Source of the DNA: Mycobacterium celatum
GTDB lineage: Bacteria > Actinomycetota > Actinomycetes > Mycobacteriales > Mycobacteriaceae
Assembly (NCBI RefSeq): GCF_002101595.1
Contig: NZ_LQOM01000046.1
Location: forward strand, 164,069 to 228,068
Reading direction: 5' to 3'
DNA length: 64,000 nucleotides
In this document: positions 26,556 to 35,400 of the stretch, piece by piece
Position numbering within the stretch: position 1 is the first letter of the stretch
Layout: each line of letters begins with the position of its first letter
The notes under the pieces: model-generated
The model's database searches: none
Seen by the model: only the letters and a program-made list of their open reading frames with translations
What the model was told of the DNA's origin: nothing
Position numbers and translations under genes: made by a program

Positions 26556-29500
26556 CCGTGACGCAGGAACCCGCCGTTACCGAAACCGCCGACCGTGACG
26601 TGCAGGTCGCGCGCTGGGTGGCGACGATCGCCGGGCTGATCGGCTTTGTGCTGTCGGTCGCAACACCGCTGTTGCCCGTCGTGCAGACCACCGCCACGCT
26701 GAACTGGCCGCAACAGGGCCAGTTCAAAAATGTGACCGCGCCGTTGATTTCGCAGACGCCGGTCGCGGTGACGGTGACGGTGCCGTGCGGGGTGGTCAGC
26801 ACGCTGCCGCCGAAGGGCGGGCTGGTGCTGGGCACCGCGCCCAAGCAGGGCAAGGACGCTTCGCTCAACGGGTTGTTCGTCAATGTCACCAGCCAGCGGG
26901 TCGACGTCACCGATCGCAACGTGGTGATCGCCAGCGCGCCGCGCGCCCTGGTGGCCGGTGCCCAGTGTCAGCGCGTCGAGATCACCTCTACGCACGCCGG
27001 CACTTTCGCCACCTTCGTCGGGCTGCCCGGGCCACCAGGGCAGCCGTCGGGCTTTCCCGACCCGAACCTGCGCCCGCAGATCGTCGGAGTGTTCACCGAC
27101 CTGACCGGGCCGGCGCCGCCCGGGCTGCGGCTGTCGGCGACCATCGACACCCGATTCTCCACCAGACCAACGGTTTTAAAGCTGACCGCGATCGTGCTGG
27201 CGATCGCCTCGACGGTCGTCGCGCTGGTTGCGCTGTGGCGACTCGACCGGATGGACGGGCGCCGGATGCGCCGGCTGATCCCGGGCCGCTGGCACGGCTT
27301 CAGTCTGGCCGACGCGACGGTGACCTTCGTGTTCCTGCTCTGGCACGTGATCGGGGCCAACTCCTCCGACGACGGCTACATCCTGGGAATGGCCCGCGTT
27401 GCCGATCACGCCGGCTACATGTCGAACTACTTCCGCTGGTTCGGCAGCCCTGAAGACCCCTTCGGCTGGTACTACAACCTGCTGGCGCTGATGACCCATG
27501 TCAGCGACCAGAGCATCTGGATTCGGTTGCCGGACTTGGTCGCCGGGCTGTTGTGCTGGTTGCTGCTTTCCCGTGAGGTGCTGCCCCGGCTGGGACCGGC
27601 GGTGGCGTCGAGCAAGGCCGCGCTGTGGGCCGCGGGCCTGGTGCTGCTCGCGGCGTGGATGCCGTTCAACAACGGCCTGCGTCCCGAAGGCATCATCGCG
27701 GTGGGCTCGCTGATCACCTACGTGCTGATCGAGCGGTCGATGTACTCGGGGCGGATGACGCCCGCGGCGCTGGCGATCGTCGCCGCCGCGTTCACGCTCG
27801 GGATTCAGCCAACCGGCCTGATCGCCGTGGCCGCGCTGGTGGCCGGTGGTCGCCCGATCCTGCGGATCCTGGTGCGACGGCATCGTCTTGTCGGCACCTG
27901 GCCACTGGTGGCCCCGCTGCTGGCGGCCGGCTTCATGATCCTGCCGGTCGTGTTCGCCGACCAGACACTGTCAACGGTGTTCGAGGCCACCAGGATTCGC
28001 AGCGCGATCGGGCCCAGCCAGGCCTGGTACACCGAGAACCTGCGCTACTACTACCTGATCCTGCCTACCGTCGACGGATCGCTGTCGCGGCGGTTCGGCT
28101 TTCTGATCACCTTCCTGTGCCTGCTCGCCGCGCTGTTTATCATGTTGCGCCGCAAGCGTGTTCCGGGCGTGGCCCGCGGACCGGCGTGGCGTCTGATGGG
28201 TGTCATCTTCGGCACGATGTTCTTCCTGATGTTCACCCCCACCAAGTGGGTGCACCACTTCGGCCTCTTCGCTGCCGTCGGTGCAGCGATGGCGGCACTA
28301 ACCACCGTGCTGGTCTCGCCAAAGGTGCTGCGCTGGTCACGCAACCGGATGGCATTCGTGGCCGCGGTGTTTTTCCTGCTGGCGTTGTGCTTCGCCACCA
28401 CCAACGGCTGGTGGTACGTGTCCAGCTACGGCGTACCGTTCAACAGCGCGATGCCGAAGATCGACGGAATCACCATCAGCACAATCTTTTTCGCGTTATT
28501 CGCGCTGACCGCACTGTATGCCACCTGGCTGCACTTCGCTCCCCGTGACCGCGGTGAGGGCCGGCTGGGACGCGCGCTGACGGTCGCACCGGTGCCGATC
28601 GCGGCGGGCTTCATGGTGTGCGTGTTCATCGCATCGATGGTGGCCGGGATCGTGCGCCAATATCCGACCTACTCCAACGGCTGGGCCAATCTGCGGGCGT
28701 TCACCGGTGGCTGTGGCCTGGCCGACGACGTGCTGGTCGAACCCGATACCAACGCGGGCTTCATGGCGGCGCTGCCCGGCGACTACGGTTCGCTGGGTCC
28801 ATTAGGGGGGCCGAGCCCCGTCGGCTTCACTCCCGACGGCGTACCGGAACACACTGTGGCCGAGGCGATCCGAATGGCATCGCCGCCCCAGCCCGGCGTC
28901 GACTACGACTGGGACGCCCCGACCAAGCTCAAGACGCCGGGCGTCAACGGCTCGACGGTGCCGCTGCCGTACGGCCTCGACCCCGCCCGAGTTCCAGTGG
29001 CCGGCAGCTACACGACCGGCCCGCAGCAGGAGAGCCGGCTCGCCTCGGCGTGGTACCAGCTGCCCAAGCGCGACGACGGCCATCCGCTGGTGGTCGTCAC
29101 GGCCGCGGGCAAGATCGCCGGCAACAGCGTGCTGCACGGGCACACCAACGGGCAGACCGTGGTACTGGAATACGCCCGCGCCGACCTGACGCCGGCCGGG
29201 CGGCTGGTGCCCGACGACCTGTACGGCGAACAGCCCAAGGCATGGCGCAACCTGCGGTTCGCCCGCGACAAGATGCCCGCCGACGCGGTGGCAGTCCGGG
29301 TTGTCGCCGAGGATCTGTCGCTAACCCCGGAGGACTGGATCGCAGTGACCCCGCCGCGGGTGCCGGAGCTGCGCTCGCTACAGGAGTACGTCGGCTCGTC
29401 GCAGCCGGTGCTGATGGACTGGGCGGTGGGGCTGGCCTTCCCGTGCCAGCAGCCGATGCTGCACGCCCACGGTGTCACCGAGATCCCTAGGTTCCGCATC

Positions 29501-29755
29501 ACCCCGGACTACACGGCGAAAAAGCAGGACACCGACACTTGGGAGGACGGCGTCAACGGCGGATTGCTGGGCATCACCGACGTGCTGCTGCGTGCGCACG
29601 TGATGGCCACCTACCTGTCGCGAGACTGGGCCCGCGACTGGGGATCGCTGCGCAAGTTCGACACGATCGTCAACGCCGAGCCGGCGCAGCTGGACTTGGG
29701 CACCGCGACCCGCACCGGATGGTGGTCGCCCGGACAGATCCGGATCAAGCCGTAA
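26552..29755 (+). CDS. embB: Arabinosyltransferase EmbB (ethambutol target)
   Basis: A 1067-residue GT-C arabinosyltransferase, partner of EmbA. The catalytic motif NSSDDGYILGMAR holds Asp273 (equal to Asp299 of M. tuberculosis) and Met280, the equivalent of Met306, the main ethambutol-resistance position; it is ATG (Met) here, the susceptible state. Multi-span core to about residue 690, C-terminal carbohydrate-binding domain after that. The ATG overlaps the embA stop (ATGA). A strong hairpin follows 5 nt after the stop, so the operon ends here. Confidence 0.96.
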   Translation: MTVTQEPAVTETADRDVQVARWVATIAGLIGFVLSVATPLLPVVQTTATLNWPQQGQFKNVTAPLISQTPVAVTVTVPCGVVSTLPPKGGLVLGTAPKQGKDASLNGLFVNVTSQRVDVTDRNVVIASAPRALVAGAQCQRVEITSTHAGTFATFVGLPGPPGQPSGFPDPNLRPQIVGVFTDLTGPAPPGLRLSATIDTRFSTRPTVLKLTAIVLAIASTVVALVALWRLDRMDGRRMRRLIPGRWHGFSLADATVTFVFLLWHVIGANSSDDGYILGMARVADHAGYMSNYFRWFGSPEDPFGWYYNLLALMTHVSDQSIWIRLPDLVAGLLCWLLLSREVLPRLGPAVASSKAALWAAGLVLLAAWMPFNNGLRPEGIIAVGSLITYVLIERSMYSGRMTPAALAIVAAAFTLGIQPTGLIAVAALVAGGRPILRILVRRHRLVGTWPLVAPLLAAGFMILPVVFADQTLSTVFEATRIRSAIGPSQAWYTENLRYYYLILPTVDGSLSRRFGFLITFLCLLAALFIMLRRKRVPGVARGPAWRLMGVIFGTMFFLMFTPTKWVHHFGLFAAVGAAMAALTTVLVSPKVLRWSRNRMAFVAAVFFLLALCFATTNGWWYVSSYGVPFNSAMPKIDGITISTIFFALFALTALYATWLHFAPRDRGEGRLGRALTVAPVPIAAGFMVCVFIASMVAGIVRQYPTYSNGWANLRAFTGGCGLADDVLVEPDTNAGFMAALPGDYGSLGPLGGPSPVGFTPDGVPEHTVAEAIRMASPPQPGVDYDWDAPTKLKTPGVNGSTVPLPYGLDPARVPVAGSYTTGPQQESRLASAWYQLPKRDDGHPLVVVTAAGKIAGNSVLHGHTNGQTVVLEYARADLTPAGRLVPDDLYGEQPKAWRNLRFARDKMPADAVAVRVVAEDLSLTPEDWIAVTPPRVPELRSLQEYVGSSQPVLMDWAVGLAFPCQQPMLHAHGVTEIPRFRITPDYTAKKQDTDTWEDGVNGGLLGITDVLLRAHVMATYLSRDWARDWGSLRKFDTIVNAEPAQLDLGTATRTGWWSPGQIRIKP

Positions 29756-29760
29756 TTGCC

Positions 29761-29821
29761 GCCGAAAGTGGATTTGTTGCACGGTTTTTCGTGATTCGCG
29801 TGCAACAACTCCACGTTCGGC
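29761..29821. terminator. Hairpin after embB
   Basis: Arms 29761-29782 and 29800-29821 pair over 22 nt with two mismatches around a 17-nt loop. It lies directly after the embB stop codon. The loop contains a T-run (GGTTTTTCG). Confidence 0.72.
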
Positions 29822-29869
29822 AGGGCGGGTCGCGGTTGACGGCGGCCGATGATGGGTACTTTGGACGTC

Positions 29870-30007
29870 ATGCGTGCTGAAGAAGGCGACGAAACCGTCG
29901 ACGAGCTTGCCGACGAGGCCAAACAGGCCAAGCAGGAGCTCAAAGAGTCCACCGCGACGGGCAAGAAGGTGCAGGAAGAGTCCGAGGATTCCGACGAGCA
30001 GCAGTGA
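29870..30007 (+). CDS. 45-residue acidic coiled-coil-like protein
   Basis: A 45-residue ORF starting MRAEEGDETVDELADEA and ending EESEDSDEQQ, extremely charged (Glu, Asp, Lys, Gln) and lacking hydrophobic core residues. It overlaps the SGNH hydrolase start by 4 bp (GTGA), which argues that it is really translated. An upstream in-frame ATG at 29849 would add seven residues. It is similar in style to small mycobacterial hypothetical proteins. No function is assigned. Confidence 0.5.
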   Translation: MRAEEGDETVDELADEAKQAKQELKESTATGKKVQEESEDSDEQQ

Positions 30008-30873
30008 GGTCGAGCTGGAGGCTGGCCACTCTTACGGTGTTGTTCGGTGGATTGGCGGTCGCGTGCAGCGTCCCGCCGTCCACTGAAGCCCAGCCGCCTC
30101 AACAGCGCAACTACGTCGCGATGGGCGACTCCGTGGCCGCCGCGCCCGGCGTCCCCGAACCCGCGGGGCCGCCCGGGTGCCAGAGGTCGACCAACGACTA
30201 TCCCTCGGTGCTCACCCGGCGTATCAGACCAACCAGCTTCATCGACGTAACCTGCAGCGGCGCAACCACCCAAGACGTTGTCGGCCGGTCGCAGCCGACC
30301 TCCAGCGGCCCGGTGCCGCCGCAGATCGAAGCGATCGGCGCTGATACCACCCTGATCACCATCACCATCGGTGGCAACGACGTCGGGCTGGCCGGTCAAG
30401 CGGCCCACTGCCGGGCCGCGTCGTTGGATGCACCGCCCTGCGTAGACAAATTCGTCAGCGGCGGCGTCGACAGCATCTCGGCGGCCATCACCGCGCATGT
30501 CCCGGTGTGGGCGGCGATGCTCGACGCCGTGCGGGCCACGGCGCCGCGGGCGCGGATTGTGCTCGTGGGCTATCCGGCCTACATCCGGCCCGGCGGTTGT
30601 TTCCCCGAACAGCCGGTGCTGCCGCAGGATGCCGACTATTTCGAGGCTAAGGTCAACGAGCTCGACGACCGGCAGGAGCAGGTCGCGGCGGACAAGGGCA
30701 TCGACTACTTCGACACCCGGCCGCTGTCGGTCGGTCACGACATGTGCGCCCCACCGGCCGACCGCTACGTCGAGGGGTTTGTGCCCGTCAATCCTGCTGA
30801 GCCACTTCACCCTAACGCGATGGGCGCCACTGCCGTCGGCGATGCTCTTGCCGACTGGCTGGCTCGCGGTTAG
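30004..30873 (+). CDS. Exported SGNH/GDSL-type lipase or esterase
   Basis: A 289-residue SGNH hydrolase with an N-terminal export signal ending in a lipobox-like GLAVACS, so it may be lipid-anchored at Cys21. Block I is VAMGDSVAAAPG with the nucleophile Ser, block III ITIGGNDVG, and block V the PLHPNAMG His. Six or more cysteines in the mature part suggest disulfides. Proteins of this type hydrolyse ester bonds in lipids or acylated sugars. The GTG start overlaps the small ORF, and the stop overlaps convergent accD4 by 4 bp. The substrate is unknown. Confidence 0.87.
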   Translation: MRSSWRLATLTVLFGGLAVACSVPPSTEAQPPQQRNYVAMGDSVAAAPGVPEPAGPPGCQRSTNDYPSVLTRRIRPTSFIDVTCSGATTQDVVGRSQPTSSGPVPPQIEAIGADTTLITITIGGNDVGLAGQAAHCRAASLDAPPCVDKFVSGGVDSISAAITAHVPVWAAMLDAVRATAPRARIVLVGYPAYIRPGGCFPEQPVLPQDADYFEAKVNELDDRQEQVAADKGIDYFDTRPLSVGHDMCAPPADRYVEGFVPVNPAEPLHPNAMGATAVGDALADWLARG

Positions 30874-32423
30874 ACCGGGATCAGGCCGTGCTTACGGCCC
30901 ACCCGCCGGTAGATCTGCTTGTCGCGCAGCAGGTGCAGCGACTTGCGCAGCAGCAGCCGGGTGTCGTGCGGTTCGATGACCGCGTCGATGAACCCGCGCT
31001 CGGCGGCGATCCACGGGATCGCCATGTTGAGGTTGTAGTTGTCGATGAAGGACTTCTTGATCGCCTGCGCCTCGGGCGTGTGTGGGTCGGGGAACCGCTT
31101 CATCAACAGTTGCGCGGCGCCCTCGGCGCCGATCACCGCGATGCGCGCGGTGGGCCACGCGTAGTTAAAGTCGGCGGTCAGCTGCCGCGAGCCCATGACC
31201 GCGTAGGCGCCGCCGTAGGACTTGCGGACCGTGATCGTCACCTTCGGCACGTCGGCTTCCACGACGGCGTACAGGAACCGCCCGCCGCGCTTGATGATGC
31301 CGTTCTTCTCCTGCTCGGCGCCGGGCAGGAATCCGGGCGTGTCGACGACGAACACCAGCGGCACGTCGAACGCGTCGCAGAAGCGGATGAACCGCGCCGC
31401 CTTGTCGGAGGCCTCGTTGTCGATCGAGCCCGACAGGTGCATCGGCTGGTTGGCCACCACGCCGACCGGGCGCCCGTCGACCCGGGCGAACCCGGTGATG
31501 ATCGCCGGCCCGGCCTGCGCGGCGACGTCGAGGAAGTCGCCGTCGTCGAAGATCCGCAGCAGGATCTCGTGCATGTCGTAGGCCATGTTGTCCGAGTCCG
31601 GCACGATCGAGTCGAGTTCCAGGTCGGTCGGGGTGATCTCCGGCTCCAGACCGGGGTTGACGATCGGCGGCTTGTCGAAGCAGTTCGACGGCAGGAACGA
31701 CAGGAAGTCGCGCACGTACTGGAACGCCGCCGCCTCGGAGTCGACGACCTGGTGGATGTTGCCGTAGCGGGCCTGGGCGTCGGCGCCGCCGAGTTCGTCG
31801 AGGCTGACCTCTTCGCCGGTGACTTCCTGGATCACGTCCGGTCCGGTGACAAAGAAGTAGCCCTGGTCGCGCACCGCGACCAGCAGGTCGTCCTGGATTG
31901 GCGAATACACCGCTCCCCCAGCGCATTTGCCGAGGATGATGGAGATCTGCGGCACCAACCCGGACAGCGCCTCGTGGCGCCGGCCCAGTTCGGCGTACCA
32001 CGCCAGCGAGGTCACCGCGTCCTGGATGCGGGCGCCGCCGGAGTCGTTGATGCCGATGATCGGGCAGGCCACCATCGCGCACCACTCCATCAGGTCGGCG
32101 ACCTTGCGCCCAAACATCTCACCGACCGAGCCGCCAAACACGGTCTGGTCGTGGGAGAAGACCCCGACCGGCCGGCCGTTGATGGTCCCGCGGCCGGTGA
32201 CCACGCCGTCGCTGTAGGGCGCGTTGGGATCGCCCGGAGTGCGGGCCAGCGCGCCGGTCTCGAGGAAGCTGCCCGGATCCAACAGTTCATAGACGCGGGA
32301 GCGGGCGCTCGGGAGGCCCTTCTTGTCGCGCCTGGCGATTGCCTTCGGATCGCCGGGTTCCTTGGCCAGCTCCAGCTTTTCCCGGAGTTCGGCCAGCAGT
32401 TCGGCGGTCGTCTTGGTGGTCAC
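30870..32423 (-). CDS. accD4: Acyl-CoA carboxylase beta subunit AccD4
   Basis: A 517-residue carboxyltransferase, the same length as the M. tuberculosis protein. It has the two crotonase-fold halves: the N-terminal half with GINDSGGARIQDAV and GKCAGGAVYSPIQDD, and the C-terminal half with VDTPGFLPG and KSYGGAYAVMGS. With an AccA3 subunit it carboxylates a long-chain acyl-CoA to the extender used by Pks13 in the mycolic condensation. It overlaps pks13 by 4 bp and completes the fadD32-pks13-accD4 operon. Confidence 0.95.
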   Translation of the reverse strand: MTTKTTAELLAELREKLELAKEPGDPKAIARRDKKGLPSARSRVYELLDPGSFLETGALARTPGDPNAPYSDGVVTGRGTINGRPVGVFSHDQTVFGGSVGEMFGRKVADLMEWCAMVACPIIGINDSGGARIQDAVTSLAWYAELGRRHEALSGLVPQISIILGKCAGGAVYSPIQDDLLVAVRDQGYFFVTGPDVIQEVTGEEVSLDELGGADAQARYGNIHQVVDSEAAAFQYVRDFLSFLPSNCFDKPPIVNPGLEPEITPTDLELDSIVPDSDNMAYDMHEILLRIFDDGDFLDVAAQAGPAIITGFARVDGRPVGVVANQPMHLSGSIDNEASDKAARFIRFCDAFDVPLVFVVDTPGFLPGAEQEKNGIIKRGGRFLYAVVEADVPKVTITVRKSYGGAYAVMGSRQLTADFNYAWPTARIAVIGAEGAAQLLMKRFPDPHTPEAQAIKKSFIDNYNLNMAIPWIAAERGFIDAVIEPHDTRLLLRKSLHLLRDKQIYRRVGRKHGLIPV

Positions 32424-35400
32424 TTGCGCGCCTTCTCCTCAGCTTCGATCCTGTTGAGCACCTGGGTCATATGTGCGCCGACCTTGGCGATGATCGGCTC
32501 GTCGATCACCTGGATGTGTTCACCGCCCACCGGCACCACCTCGAGGTCCGAAACGTACTCGCCCCACCCGCCGTCGGGTTTACGGGTGGCGTAGCGCGGC
32601 TCGAACATGATCGCGTCGTCGTGATAGCGGTCGGCCATGTAGAGCGTGACATGCCCGTCGTAGGGCTGGATCTGGGCGGTGTCGATGGCCCGCTGGTCCA
32701 GATACGACGTGCGCTGGTGCTCGATGATGCCGCCCGGAATCTGCACGCCGCTCTGTTTGACCGCCTCGAGGACAAAGCGCACCTGGCCCTCGTCGTCGAG
32801 TTCTTCCAGCTGCTCGTAAGGGATTTCAGGGATCTGCACGTTGAAGGTGCGCTCGGCGAAGCGGGCGTAACGCTCCCAGCGCTTGCGGGTCTCCTCCTTG
32901 GTCTGCGGGATCTCCTCGCCCGGGCGCACCGCGTCGATCAACCCGACGAACGGCACGTCGGCGCCCTGCTGCCGCAGGCCGATCGCGCAGGCGTAGGCCA
33001 GCGCCCCACCCAGCGACCATCCGGCCAGCACAAAGGGCCCATTGCCTTGCAGTTCAAGGAGTTTGGGCACGTACTGCGCGGCCCGCTCCTCGATGGTGCC
33101 CTCGACGCGCTCGAATCCGTACATCGGCGTGTCGGCCGGCAGCCGCTTCAGCAGCGGCTCGTAGACCACCGTCGACCCGCCGGCGGCGTGGAACACGAAC
33201 ACCGGGACCTTGGCGGAGCCTTCCGGCCGGGCCCGCAGGATGCGCACGAAGCCGTCGATCTGGCCTGCCTCCAGGTACTCGCGCACCGTGGTGGCGAGCT
33301 CCTCGATGGTCTGCGCGGACTTGACGTCCTCGGCGCTGATCGGGCCCTCGGCGCGCTCGGAAAGCCGTTGGGCCATCTTGGCGGCCGCGTCGTCGTCGAG
33401 CGTCGGCAACGGGTTGAAGATGCCACCCGGCGACTTTCCGGTGACGATCGCCCAGGTGGCGAACGTGACCCGCTCGGCGGCATCACGCGGCGGCACGTCG
33501 GAACCCAGCGCCTCCGCGACCGCCTGCTGGTTGAGCGCGGCCGCGGCCCCCGCCAGGTTGGGCTGCGCCGACGGGCCAGCGGGGTCGGTGGGCGGCGGCG
33601 GGACCGGCACATCGGAAACCGGCGGCGCCGCTTGGGTTTCCGGCTCCGCTTGCGGATCGGGAGCCTGCGTCACGCTGGCCGGCGTTGCGCCGGACAGCAA
33701 TGCCGCCTGCTCCTTGGCGATCTCCTCTGCGGTCAGCGTCTTCTGGTGCTCGTGCAGCTCCTGCACCTCGTCGCGGTGCTCGATCGCGTACTTGATGAGT
33801 TCCTCGATGTTGTACAGGTTGGCGTCGCGGACCGCCTGCAACTGGATCGGCGGCAAGTCGAAGTCGTACTCGACGCGGTTCTTGATCCGCACCGCCATCA
33901 GCGAATCCAGGCCGAGCTCGATCAGCGGGACCTCCCACGGCAGATCCTCGGGTTCGTAACCCATCGCCATCGACACGATCGTCGCCAGCCGGTCGTGCAC
34001 CGTCTCGCCGGAATCCGGCGACCACTTGCGCAAGTCGCCGGTCTGGCGCGCGGTCAAGCTGTCATGCAGGACCTCGGCATCCGGTTCGGCTTCGGCAGCC
34101 TCGGCAGCAGGTGCGCCGTTGGTTGGCGCTGCGGTGACGGGTGCAGCCACTGCGGCACCGGCGCCGACCGCCGTCGGCAACACCGCCGCTTGCCCGCCCC
34201 GGGACACCAGCGCGTCGTAGACCAACGTGAACGACTCGTCGATGCGCGCATGCACCTGAACCGCGGCGCCGCCGGGATGGCGGGTCAGCGTCGTCACCAG
34301 CCGGGCGTTCTCGGCGGGCACCGCCCGCTGCTCGGACGCCGTCAGCTGCGCATCCGGAATCACCGCAGCCGCAGCGGCTTTCACCAGAGCGGCCAGGTCG
34401 GTCTCGCCGCGCGGCGCGTACTCCCACACGTGCCGGCCGTCGGGCAACGCCACGTGGTTGCCCGGCATCATCACCGACGCGTCGCCGGAGAAGTGTGCGT
34501 CGAGCCAGTGCTCCTTGCGGCGGAACCGGGTCGGCGGGATGTTGGCGTAGTCCTCCGGCCCGGCGGCACGGGTGAACAACGTGCGCATGTCGAGGTCGTG
34601 GCCGTAGACGAACAACTGCGCCATCGCCGTGGTCATCGCGTCGACTTCGTCGACCTTGCGGGCCAGCGTCGAAATCAGTTGCGCGTCGGGCAATCCCGCG
34701 GCGGCGGTGGTCAAGCCAACCTGCATCAGCGCCACCGGGTTGGGCGCCAGCTCCAAAAACGTGGTGTACCCGGACTCGACGGCGTTGCGGACGCCCTGGG
34801 TGAAGTACACCGAATGGCGCAGCCCCTTCTTCCAGTAGTCCACGTCGTGGATCGGCTCCCCCCCGGGCCGGATGTAGGTGCCCTCGTGCACGGTGGAGAA
34901 GTAGCCGCAGGCCAGCGGCATGGGGTGGATGCCCTGCAGCTCCGCGGTGAACTCGCCCAGCAGCGGGTCCATCTGCGCGGTGTGGCTGGGGCCCTTCGTC
35001 TGGAACTTACGGGCGAACTTCCCCTCGGCTTCACAGCGGGCGATGATCGCGTCGACCTGTTCGGGCGGACCGCCGATGACCGTCTGGTTCGGTGCGGCGT
35101 AGACGCACACCTCCAGGTCGGGGAAGTCGGCGAAGACCGTCTTGATCTCCTCGGCGGAGTACTCCACCAGCGCCATCAGGCGGATGTACTCACCGAACAG
35201 CATCGCCTCGCCCTCGCCCATCAGCCGGGCGCGCGGGACGATGATACGGACGGTGTCGCGCAGCGAGAGCCCGCCGGCGAAGTAGGCGGCCCCCGGCTCG
35301 CCCAGCGACTGGCCTATCACCGCGGCCGGCTTTGCGCCGTGCGCTTTGAGCACCTCGCCAAGCGCGATCTGGATTGCGAAGATCACCAGTTGGACGGCCT

